Assembly: GCA_903970295.1 (NCBI GenBank)
Contig: CAJCHQ010000586.1
Coordinates: 1 to 13,824, forward strand
Direction of reading: 5' to 3'
Source: Bryobacterales bacterium
GTDB lineage: Bacteria; Cyanobacteriota; Vampirovibrionia; Obscuribacterales; Obscuribacteraceae
DNA: 13,824 bases
Position numbers and translations under genes: made by a program. The notes beneath the pieces were generated by a model. It searched no databases. It had not been told where the DNA came from and saw nothing but the letters and a program-made list of their open reading frames with translations. Shown here in pieces: positions 1 to 6,000 of the stretch. Numbering within the stretch: the first letter of the stretch is position 1; each line of letters opens with the position of its first letter.

Positions 1-266
1 TGCAAGCAGCCCTGGCTGCCGGCTCCACTCGCTTCCGTCCAGTTTTGATGACAGCGGCAGCCATGATCATCGGTATGGTGCCAATGGCAATCGGCAGCGG
101 TTCAGGCGGCGCCCAGAACGCACCTCTGGGTCGTGCCGTGATCGGTGGACTGACAGTAGCTACATTCTTTACGCTAGTCTGGGTGCCCCTGGTCTTTCAA
201 TTCATCCATCGCCACGTCAATCGCAAGCCGGCCACAACCAGCTCCGGACTTTCCACTATTCACTAA
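1..266 (+). CDS. RND-family efflux transporter permease, C-terminal fragment (5' end outside window)
   Basis: This is the last 87 or so codons of a resistance-nodulation-division inner-membrane pump; the reading frame is open to the left edge, with codons in phase from base 3. The visible part begins with the conserved stretch R-F-R-P-V-L-M-T, which in AcrB/CzcA-type pumps lies between transmembrane helices near the C-terminus. Two hydrophobic helices follow: one around MIIGMVPMAIG, and one around the G-G-L-T-V-A-T-F-F-T-L segment that leads into VPLVFQF. The segment G-A-Q-N-A-P-L-G-R-A-V-I-G-G also matches the family pattern (usually A-L-G-x-A-V-x-G-G). A short polar tail ends at TAA 264-266. 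Substrate class (drug versus metal) cannot be told from this fragment. RND pumps work in a tripartite complex with a periplasmic adaptor and an outer-membrane channel, which supports a diderm host. Confidence 0.88.
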   Translation, partial: QAALAAGSTRFRPVLMTAAAMIIGMVPMAIGSGSGGAQNAPLGRAVIGGLTVATFFTLVWVPLVFQFIHRHVNRKPATTSSGLSTIH

Positions 267-299
267 CTTCAATAAAAAAGTGATTAGTTTGCATAGATA

Positions 300-313
300 A
301 GCGCAAAAGCGCT
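300..313. terminator. Small hairpin between convergent genes, possible weak terminator
   Basis: AGCGC (300-304), an AAAA loop and GCGCT (309-313) form a perfect 5-bp stem that overlaps the stop codon of the minus-strand PP2C-like gene (312-314). On the minus strand it is followed about 20 nt later by a run of T (complement of the A-run at 273-278). The stem is short and the T-run is not adjacent, so terminator activity is uncertain. The position between two convergent genes fits. Confidence 0.3.
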
Positions 314-1031
314 ACTCGACTTTGATGCGCATCAGAGTCAAATCATCATTGTGCAAAATTGGTCGACCATTACTTTCTATTTTCTTGCGTTCGGCTTGGG
401 CAAAAGACTCGAAATCGAGATTGTTTTTCAGCTCGAGCAAAGATGCGATAGCGCCGTTATTTTCCCTTTCGAGGTTGACCATCAGCCAACGGGAAAGCGA
501 GTCGGTGGCAAGAAAAAAGAAGTCCGAGGGCAGCCAGTGGTCGGCTATATGATTGGGCACATCGCCTCTATCCGAGTGCTTACTGCAAATCAAAAGAGGC
601 GCATGATCGAACTCTTCCGAGTTGACCAGGGGAAAAATCTTCAAGGCCCGACCGGCGCGAATATGGAAAAGGCAGGAGTCGCCAGTTGCTTGCGCTGTCC
701 AGCTGCCATCGGCTAAAAGCGTCAGACCAACAAGAGCGGCGAACGCGCCTAAATCGGCTTTGGCCTCGGCAAACCAACTCAATTCTTTGCTGTCGATTTG
801 GCACTGAAAAGACGACCTCGATTCCGCCAGAGGTTTCTCTCTAACGTAGCCGGACGTTAATAGTTTAGCCCAGAGTGAGGCGAAAGAACTCTCGGTTGCA
901 CCGTCAGCCACCGCACAGCGAAAATTGCTCGAGGGCAGATCCGAACTTTCGCCAACAGAATACGCATCCTCATAATCTTCGACTTCATTGCCGGATTTCT
1001 GCAGCCATAAAGTAACGATTTCAACGCGCAT
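312..1031 (-). CDS. Divergent PP2C-like protein phosphatase domain protein
   Basis: The 239-residue protein has the skeleton of a PP2C (PPM) metal-dependent Ser/Thr phosphatase but departs from the consensus at each motif. Motif 1 is E-D-Y-E-D-A-Y (18-24). The usual V-A-D-G-M-G-G is A-V-A-D-G-A-T-E-S (40-48). G-D-S-C-L-F (117-122) replaces G-D-S-R-A-Y. F-F-L-A-T-D-S-L (172-179) replaces L-x-S-D-G-L. N-D-D-L-T-L (228-233) replaces D-N-V-T. The acidic metal-ligand positions (D22, D43, D177, D229/D230) therefore appear retained, so activity is possible. There is no signal peptide or membrane helix. The start (ATG at 1031) has only a weak AGGC-type ribosome site. It lies 39 bp downstream of the Stp1-like phosphatase on the same strand, so the two are probably co-transcribed. 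Substrate and role are unknown; it may be a receiver-like or specialised phosphatase. Confidence 0.75.
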   Translation of the reverse strand: MRVEIVTLWLQKSGNEVEDYEDAYSVGESSDLPSSNFRCAVADGATESSFASLWAKLLTSGYVREKPLAESRSSFQCQIDSKELSWFAEAKADLGAFAALVGLTLLADGSWTAQATGDSCLFHIRAGRALKIFPLVNSEEFDHAPLLICSKHSDRGDVPNHIADHWLPSDFFFLATDSLSRWLMVNLERENNGAIASLLELKNNLDFESFAQAERKKIESNGRPILHNDDLTLMRIKVE

Positions 1032-1070
1032 TGCCTGTTTTTCGCCTGCTTGGGCGAGGAACCGTGACGA

Positions 1071-1892
1071 TTACTGACCCAGTGACCGAGCCGGCGCCAG
1101 CTCCTGGTGCGCTGATTCGGTGTCAGCCGCAATTTCAGCAGCTTTTTCCGCCTCGTAACTGATCACCAAAACCGTCACGTTGTCTGGAGCGCCGCCTGCC
1201 AGAGTCTGCTCAACAAGCGAACTGCAGGCCTGCTTCGGATCTGCGGACGAGGCAATAATCGTCGCCAGTTGCTCTTCATCGACAACAGCCGGAAGCCCAT
1301 CACTGGCTAGAATAATCCAATCGCCAGGTTGAGCATTGAGTGAAGTGTAGTCGCAAGCGACGTCGGGGTCATGCCCCAGACATCTAGTAATCAAATGTTT
1401 GAACGGACTTGTCTGCAATTGCGACATCGTTAACTGTCCGCGCTGATACATCTCCATCACGACCGAATGATCGTTAGTGAGCAAGCTGGCGGCGCCATCT
1501 CTCACTAGATAAGCCCGAGAGTCGCCGACATGAGCGATGTGCAACATGCCATCATCCGACTGCACGGCAGCTACGATCGTCGTACCCATCCTTTTTGTCT
1601 TCGACGAAGATTCAGCAGTTACAACCACGCGAGCATTCGCGCACGCTATCGATTTAGCCAGCCAACCTTTAAGCGAATCTGGGTCCGCCAGATTTGGTTC
1701 ACTGCGTTCTCTAAAGCTAGCCAATTCTTCTACTGCGAGCTTGCTTGCCAGCGCACCACCTTCGGTGCCACCCATACCATCGGCAACGACAAACATTCGC
1801 ATATCAGGGCTGATACTGAAATTATCTTGATTTTCCGACCGCACAAGCCCAGGATCTGATTGCCCGGCAGCATGCCAGGTGAGCTTTTTCAT
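1071..1892 (-). CDS. stp: Stp1/PrpC-type PP2C serine/threonine phosphatase
   Basis: A 273-residue, single-domain, cytosolic PP2C phosphatase of the bacterial Stp1/PrpC type, about the usual 240-270 residues. It should dephosphorylate phospho-Ser/Thr proteins in an Mn2+/Mg2+-dependent reaction, typically opposing a PknB-type kinase. All family motifs are intact: S-D-P-G-L-V-R-S-E-N-Q-D (12-23), V-V-A-D-G-M-G-G (35-42), H-V-G-D-S-R-A-Y (121-128), L-T-N-D-H-S (138-143), L-A-S-D-G-L (195-200) and A-P-D-N-V-T (235-240). The aspartates D23, D38, D198 and D237 are the expected metal ligands. The last 25 or so residues are Ala/Glu-rich and lie outside the fold. The ATG at 1892 is preceded by GAGG about 8 nt upstream. 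A sigma70-like promoter sits at 1939-1967, and a second PP2C-like gene follows after 39 bp. No kinase gene is in the window, so the cognate kinase must be elsewhere. Confidence 0.93.
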   Translation of the reverse strand: MKKLTWHAAGQSDPGLVRSENQDNFSISPDMRMFVVADGMGGTEGGALASKLAVEELASFRERSEPNLADPDSLKGWLAKSIACANARVVVTAESSSKTKRMGTTIVAAVQSDDGMLHIAHVGDSRAYLVRDGAASLLTNDHSVVMEMYQRGQLTMSQLQTSPFKHLITRCLGHDPDVACDYTSLNAQPGDWIILASDGLPAVVDEEQLATIIASSADPKQACSSLVEQTLAGGAPDNVTVLVISYEAEKAAEIAADTESAHQELAPARSLGQ

Positions 1893-1938
1893 CTATCCGC
1901 CTCGCTTTGACCCCAAGTCTCGCCAATTGCCTTCCTCT

Positions 1939-1967
1939 ATTCTAAGCTGCCCGCCAGCTGGCGTGAA
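1939..1967 (-). promoter_or_regulatory. Candidate sigma70-type promoter for the phosphatase pair
   Basis: Read on the minus strand, TTCACG (complement of 1962-1967; 4/6 match to TTGACA) is followed after exactly 17 bp by TAGAAT (complement of 1939-1944; 5/6 match to TATAAT). Transcription would start near 1932, giving a leader of about 40 nt before the ATG at 1892. The spacer contains the perfect 10-bp palindrome GCCAGCTGGC (1953-1962), a possible repressor site. Confidence 0.5.
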
Positions 1968-2304
1968 TTCCTGGAAACGGGGAAAATTCTTATCTGCTTA
2001 ACCAACAAGCGCCAAATCTCCCGTCTGAGCCTGAATTTGGTCTATTTGAGCGATTCTGATCATTGATCGGGTGGTAATAAGTTCTGATCGGTCGGAAAAC
2101 CGAAGATTTTCGGACAGGCAGCCCCGGGCTCGAAGTCGAAAGGGATAATTAGGCGGATCCAGGTGCATGGTACGGGCGAAATGGCTAGAGCGCAAGGGAT
2201 TTTCATCAGTTTTGCCGGCGTCGCAATACTAGACGCTCGGTCGAATTAGTTGTGCAAATAGTTGTGCCGGATCGAAAGAGTCAAGCCGGGCTCAGCTAAT
2301 CTTC

Positions 2305-2320
2305 CTGGAAGCAATTCCAG
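2305..2320. repeat. Perfect 6-bp hairpin with GCAA tetraloop
   Basis: CTGGAA (2305-2310) and TTCCAG (2315-2320) are perfect complements around GCAA, a GNRA-type tetraloop if the plus strand is transcribed. This is the tidiest local structure in the gene-free stretch between guaD and the phosphatases. It has no adjoining T-run on either strand, so a simple intrinsic terminator is unlikely. Confidence 0.4.
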
Positions 2321-2521
2321 AGAAAAACTACTTCCGCAATGAAACATGGATACGATCACTGCCGTGCCGGCGGCATGAATCGACGCTGGCGCTTTGTAAT
2401 GTCGATATAACCACCATCTAAACCATTTGATAACCTGGCACATCAGCAGACTGTGGCTGGTCAACTCGCGTCACTGAAGCAACGATCGCCAGGTCGGAGG
2501 TGGGCTTGCGGTTGGTAATTT

Positions 2522-3925
2522 TCACTTGCTGTTGCAGTAGACACGATCGCCCATAATCCAAGTCTGTTCGACATTGCGATCATCGCCGATCGTGACGATC
2601 GCAAATAATAAATTAGCCGCTTCAGCCACAGTCATAGGTTGCTCCTGGTCGATCATCAGTGATTGATGCCAGACCATCGCTTTTTGCCCGGCATGCCAAT
2701 CCAGGACAACAAAATCCGCTTCTTTACCGATGTCAAAATTACCGACTCGATCGTCGAGGTACAAACTTTGTGCACCACCAAGGGTAATTGAATAAAAGGC
2801 GCGGTAAGCAGATAACTTATTGCGTTCGGCTTCGGCATTACTAGTGGTGCCATGATCAAGCACGCCTTCCAGCACTGTGTTATTGAGCATGCCGACTTTG
2901 TATGCTTCATCAAGCACATTGAGCATGGAAAAGCGGTTACCGCCCCCGACATCGGTGCCAAAATTCAAACGCACACGATTCTCGGGATCGGTGGCTCGAC
3001 CCAATTTGAAGAGACCACTGCCCAAAAACAAGTTAGATACCGGGCAAAACGAAATCGCTGCCCCGCTCGAAGCGATTCGCTTGAATTCATCGTCCGACAA
3101 ATAGATGCCGTGTCCACCCGAAAATTTCGGTCCGACCAGATCATATTTTTCGTAGGCTGACAAATAGTCACTGCATTCATGCAGTTCTTCGACCAATCTC
3201 GTTTCAGTCGGATGTTCAGCGATGTGCGTCAAAACCCAGGTGTCTGGATGCTCCTTCTTCAAACGCTGACAACTCAACATCAAATCGTGCGTCGCACCCA
3301 GGGCAAATCTCGGAGTAATTGCATAAAGGCTGCGACCGTTCAAATGATATTTCTCGATCAGCTGTTTTGAATCACGGTAAAAATTGTCAGGCGTATCTAA
3401 TAACTCGGGAGGGCCGAAGCGATCGAGCCCCATCAAGCCAGCAATGCAAAGCATGTTGCGCCGAGCCGCCTCCTCGAAAAACTCCTCAGTAGCAACAGTC
3501 GAAACAGTTGTGAATGCCTGGCAGGTAGTTGTGCCGGCGGCCAACAGATTGTCGAAGAAATGTTTGGTTCCATCTTTCGCATAGTCTCGGTCTTTGTATT
3601 GTATTTCTTCCGGGAAAATCCACTGTTGCAGCCAGGGTAGAAGCTGCTCGCCGAACGAACCAAGCACTCGCGTTTGAGGCACGTGCACATGACCATCGAT
3701 GAAACCTGGCAGAATCAGCCGCTCGCGAATATGGACAGATTCAACATCTTTGTATCGCTCCGAGAGGTCATCATACGAACCAAATGCCTTGATTTTGCCG
3801 TTTTCGATAATGAGCAGGCCATCAGCATAGAAACGAGCTGCACGCTCTTCGTGACCAACGTGTTTCCACGGATCATCGATCAGGTCAAAGAAGGTACCGC
3901 GAATGGCGGAAACTCCTTTATGCAT
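2522..3925 (-). CDS. guaD: Guanine deaminase
   Basis: A 467-residue cytosolic amidohydrolase that converts guanine to xanthine and ammonia in purine salvage/catabolism; E. coli GuaD is 439 residues. The Zn site is complete: P-G-F-I-D-G-H-V-H-V-P-Q (H79 and H81), L-T-H-I-A-E-H (H234, E237), G-G-H-G-I-Y-L-S (H272) and F-G-T-D-V-G-G-G (D325). Substrate-binding signatures typical of GuaD rather than other amidohydrolases are Y-A-I-T-P-R-F (R206-F207), F-C-P-V-S-N-L-F-L-G-S-G and the N-terminal R-G-T-F-F-D. The C-terminus G-K-E-A-D-F-V-V-L-D is also standard. I chose the ATG at 3925, because E. coli GuaD begins at the equivalent point and AGGA lies 12 nt upstream. The frame could extend to a TTG at 3964 (13 more residues), which has no ribosome site. 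It is divergent from the yaiI-like gene with about 108 bp between starts; no xanthine-catabolism genes adjoin it. Confidence 0.93.
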   Translation of the reverse strand: MHKGVSAIRGTFFDLIDDPWKHVGHEERAARFYADGLLIIENGKIKAFGSYDDLSERYKDVESVHIRERLILPGFIDGHVHVPQTRVLGSFGEQLLPWLQQWIFPEEIQYKDRDYAKDGTKHFFDNLLAAGTTTCQAFTTVSTVATEEFFEEAARRNMLCIAGLMGLDRFGPPELLDTPDNFYRDSKQLIEKYHLNGRSLYAITPRFALGATHDLMLSCQRLKKEHPDTWVLTHIAEHPTETRLVEELHECSDYLSAYEKYDLVGPKFSGGHGIYLSDDEFKRIASSGAAISFCPVSNLFLGSGLFKLGRATDPENRVRLNFGTDVGGGNRFSMLNVLDEAYKVGMLNNTVLEGVLDHGTTSNAEAERNKLSAYRAFYSITLGGAQSLYLDDRVGNFDIGKEADFVVLDWHAGQKAMVWHQSLMIDQEQPMTVAEAANLLFAIVTIGDDRNVEQTWIMGDRVYCNSK

Positions 3926-4021
3926 AGAATGAAGCTTTCCTAAGATACAGCGCTGCTTTTTCAAAGAAGCACAGTATCATACAGGCGGGTTTTAACGAAG
4001 TACTTGACGGCGCCGACTGAC

Positions 4022-4027
4022 GGGGAG
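4022..4027 (+). promoter_or_regulatory. Shine-Dalgarno site that fixes a TTG start for the YaiI-like gene
   Basis: GGGGAG at 4022-4027 lies 6 nt before the TTG at 4034. This selects that TTG over the upstream in-frame TTG at 4004, which has no ribosome site, and gives the family-typical N-terminus (M)KIWVDADACP. Confidence 0.7.
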
Positions 4028-4033
4028 AAAAAA

Positions 4034-4516
4034 TTGAAAATCTGGGTTGATGCAGATGCCTGTCCCGGTCCGATTCGAGACATTATCCTGCGCGCCTCCT
4101 CTCGCTTGAAGATAGATGTTGTTTTCGTTGCCAATAAAGCACTATTATTGCCCAGCTCGCCGCTTGTCTCGCACGTCCAAGTGGAGTCCGGACCGGACGT
4201 CGCCGATGCTTATATTTTGGAGCAAGCCGCAGCCGGCGACCTCGTTGTCACGCAAGACATACCGCTGGCCGCCGACCTTGTGCACAAAAGTGTTGTGGCC
4301 ATGAGCCCGCGCGGTGATTCTTTCAATGCTGACAATATCGGCGATCGATTAGCTTCGCGAAATCTGATGCATGATCTGCGTGATACCGGAGAAATCACGG
4401 GTGGACCGCGCCCCTTCGACGATAAGGTAAAAAGGCTTTTCGCTAATCTGTTTGACGCCGAGGTGCAGAAGTTACTGCGGCAGGCTCGACCACCCGCGCC
4501 CAAGTCTTTGGACTAG
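4034..4516 (+). CDS. yaiI: YaiI/YqxD family protein (DUF188, UPF0178)
   Basis: A 160-residue soluble protein of the UPF0178 family, usually about 150 residues and widespread in bacteria, with no established biochemical role (a PIN-like/NYN-like nuclease fold has been suggested for the group; I treat that as unproven). The family hallmarks are present: the N-terminal I-W-V-D-A-D-A-C-P, V-V-F-V-A-N, D-V-A-D-A-Y-I-L-E, G-D-L-V-V-T-Q-D-I-P-L-A-A, M-S-P-R-G, and near the end T-G-G-P-R-P-F. The conserved aspartates (D6, D8, and those in D-V-A-D and Q-D-I-P) cluster as expected for a metal site. The TTG start is supported by GGGGAG six bases upstream; a longer frame from TTG 4004 would add ten non-conserved residues. 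It is convergent with the downstream secreted-protein gene, with only 17 bp between stops. Confidence 0.92.
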   Translation: MKIWVDADACPGPIRDIILRASSRLKIDVVFVANKALLLPSSPLVSHVQVESGPDVADAYILEQAAAGDLVVTQDIPLAADLVHKSVVAMSPRGDSFNADNIGDRLASRNLMHDLRDTGEITGGPRPFDDKVKRLFANLFDAEVQKLLRQARPPAPKSLD

Positions 4517-4533
4517 CGGAATCGCTCGCCGGT

Positions 4534-5358
4534 TTAATGATGCTGCGCCGCTGGTTTGTGTTCTCGAGGATCATCGAGGACGCGAAGCCATTGATCCATG
4601 CCTTCTTTGCCCTCGCTGTCCAAAACTACTTCTCGATCGGTTTTGACCACTCGTAAGCCTCGTGGCGGCGTAAAAGTGGCCGGGGTAACTTTTATTGTTT
4701 TGACGGAGATCGTCCGTAAAAGCACCTCTTTATGATTTTCGTCATTGACATAATCGAATCGCAAAGGAATTCCGGGAGCTGCCGGTAAGTTATAGCAACG
4801 GCCGACAAGGTCACTGACCTGCTTCGGCACTGGACACAACGCCACGGCATAAGTACCTTTGTCTATGCGATTTCGAAAATCACCGTCATGCAATTCCGAC
4901 GGCTGTTCGGTCTCCGGCACTTTATAAAATTGTACTTTCCAGTCGAAGGCCTTGCCTTGTCCGTCGTTGACCAAATTCGTGTTGGTGACGATCTGTTGGG
5001 CAACGAATGAGAATGAACCGTTCGCCACACCATGAAATTTGTCCATCGGTGTCGAGTAGAGCGCGTTGGTCTTGTCACTGTATACAGACACCTTCCACTC
5101 AGGAGCCGCGCTCACGATCGTTAAATGCGTTTGCTGATTGAACCACTTAAAACCCTGCGGAGAAATTGTCAAAGTTACTTTTGGACCATAGACCTGGCTA
5201 TTCTGACTTAGCTCCCAGCCCACATCAGCTCCGCCGGCAGCGAAAGCATTCGATGCAGCGAAGCACAGCAAACAAAACCAGAACGACGGCGCGCCCAAGC
5301 GCAAGCGCAGCAGCTGGCAAGAATAAGGTGCGCTACTAGTTTGATCGTGAAATTTCAA
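4534..5358 (-). CDS. Secreted protein of unknown function
   Basis: I do not recognise this family. The 274-residue product has a plausible Sec signal: a basic stretch (R-L-R-L), a hydrophobic core rich in F, L, C and A, and a likely A-F-A cleavage site near residue 41. The mature part starts A-G-G-A-D-V-G-W-E-L and is rich in beta-forming and aromatic residues, with two cysteines around C-P-V-P-K and R-C-Y-N-L-P that could form a disulphide. The C-terminus ends in a His-containing polar tail. There is no lipobox and no transmembrane helix after the signal. The start is uncertain: the assigned codon is TTG at 5358 without a clear ribosome site, and a start at one of the TTG codons just before the hydrophobic core would give a more ordinary signal peptide. 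It is divergent from the truncated haemoglobin gene and probably monocistronic. Confidence 0.7.
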   Translation of the reverse strand: MKFHDQTSSAPYSCQLLRLRLGAPSFWFCLLCFAASNAFAAGGADVGWELSQNSQVYGPKVTLTISPQGFKWFNQQTHLTIVSAAPEWKVSVYSDKTNALYSTPMDKFHGVANGSFSFVAQQIVTNTNLVNDGQGKAFDWKVQFYKVPETEQPSELHDGDFRNRIDKGTYAVALCPVPKQVSDLVGRCYNLPAAPGIPLRFDYVNDENHKEVLLRTISVKTIKVTPATFTPPRGLRVVKTDREVVLDSEGKEGMDQWLRVLDDPREHKPAAQHH

Positions 5359-5384
5359 ATTGCTGAACTCACTACTAAATGGCG

Positions 5385-5413
5385 TTGACGGGTTCCACTA
5401 TGGCTAATTATAG
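5385..5413 (+). promoter_or_regulatory. Candidate promoter for the truncated haemoglobin gene
   Basis: TTGACG (5385-5390, 5/6 match to the -35 consensus) is followed after 17 bp by TTATAG (5408-5413); a TATAGG reading with an 18-bp spacer is equally possible. Transcription starting near 5420 would leave a leader of about 85 nt that contains a hairpin at 5447-5467. Confidence 0.4.
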
Positions 5414-5446
5414 GCTGGACTAAGATCAGATAAGACATATCTTACT

Positions 5447-5467
5447 CGTATCGTTTCAGACGGTACG
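5447..5467 (+). repeat. Hairpin in the leader of the truncated haemoglobin gene
   Basis: CGTATCGT (5447-5454) pairs with ACGGTACG (5460-5467) over 8 bp, including one T-G wobble, around the loop TTCAG. It lies about 25 nt before the ribosome site. No T-run follows, so it is not a standard terminator. It may be an operator or leader structure, or chance. Confidence 0.3.
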
Positions 5468-5505
5468 GTAGGCGTGTTGCGACCTTCCAGAAGGGGGTGT
5501 GTATA

Positions 5506-5904
5506 ATGCCAAACATGCAATCCGCCGACCCCGTCGCTGACATCTATAAAGAAATTCGCTCTGATGAACCTTATTACAGGCTCGTCGACGCTTTCTATGA
5601 AGGGGTGGAGAAAGATTCGCATCTGCGCTCGATTTACCCGCAAGATCTGGCTCCTGGAAAGAAACACCTGACGATGTTTTTAATTCAGCGAACCGGTGGA
5701 CCGCAAACCTACAGCAAAGAGCGTGGGCACCCGCGCATGCGTGCCCGTCATATGCCTTTCAAAATCGGCATATTCGAACGCAACGCCTGGATCAACCACA
5801 TGACCGCAGCACTAGATACGGTGCCGGAATTCGCCGCGCATAAAGCCGTGCTTATGGAGTTTTTCGAAAGCTTTGCGACATTCATCATCAATCAGCCCAA
5901 TTAG
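5506..5904 (+). CDS. glbO: Group II truncated haemoglobin (TrHbO type)
   Basis: A 132-residue haem protein of the 2-over-2 truncated globin family, group II, close in length and pattern to mycobacterial GlbO. It would bind O2 and possibly act in NO or peroxide chemistry in the cytosol. Visible markers are F-Y-E-G-V (Y31 = Tyr B10), I-Y-P-Q-D (Y44 at the CD1 position), H-L-T-M-F-L, G-G-P-Q-T-Y, the diagnostic R-G-H-P-R-M-R-A-R-H-M-P-F with H82 as proximal His F8, and W95 as the group II Trp G8. I chose the ATG at 5506, with AGGGGG at 5492-5497 eight bases upstream, over the in-frame GTG at 5497 that overlaps this site. The gene stands alone, 96 bp before phosphofructokinase; shared transcription with that gene is possible but not shown. 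Confidence 0.93.
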   Translation: MPNMQSADPVADIYKEIRSDEPYYRLVDAFYEGVEKDSHLRSIYPQDLAPGKKHLTMFLIQRTGGPQTYSKERGHPRMRARHMPFKIGIFERNAWINHMTAALDTVPEFAAHKAVLMEFFESFATFIINQPN

Positions 5905-6000
5905 GCCATCGCGCATAAGTAATTTTCTTAATGTGCCTGGCAAATGGGCCGCCACAAATGATAAATATCCATTGGTCACCTAGAGAGGTCTGTTTACACC

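Larger units (their letters stand above)
1893..2521. other. Gene-free 629-bp intergenic region with several inverted repeats
   Basis: No convincing gene is present. The two minus-strand open frames (1998-2195 and 2246-2464) start with TTG codons without a ribosome site and give low-complexity, unrecognisable peptides. The region holds the phosphatase promoter (1939-1967) at one end and the 3' side of guaD at the other. In between are CCGAA-GATT-TTCGG (2100-2113), an overlapping alternative pairing of GTCGGAAAA (2091-2099) with TTTTCGGAC (2107-2115; one mismatch), AGCCC-C-GGGCT (2120-2130), CTGGAA-GCAA-TTCCAG (2305-2320), and a 9-bp direct repeat TAGTTGTGC at 2247-2255 and 2259-2267. No tRNA cloverleaf or known riboswitch core was recognised. 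It could hold an RNA gene or be decayed coding sequence. Confidence 0.5.

Noticed and set aside
351..716. 121-residue plus-strand open frame across the PP2C-like gene
   Set aside because: The minus-strand PP2C motifs explain the sequence; no ribosome site or recognisable domain on the plus strand.
2113..2145. Possible tRNA T-arm around GGGCTCGAAGTCGAAAGGG
   Set aside because: The invariant T-loop pattern and the paired acceptor, D and anticodon arms could not be assembled.
1998..2464. Two short minus-strand open frames (65 and 72 residues) in the long intergenic region
   Set aside because: TTG starts without ribosome sites, unrecognisable peptides, and inverted repeats running through them.
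5502..5507. Perfect TATAAT at the start of the truncated haemoglobin gene
   Set aside because: It overlaps the ATG itself, and the nearest -35-like hexamer (TTGCGA 5477-5482) is 19 bp away; transcription from it would miss the start codon. Probably chance.
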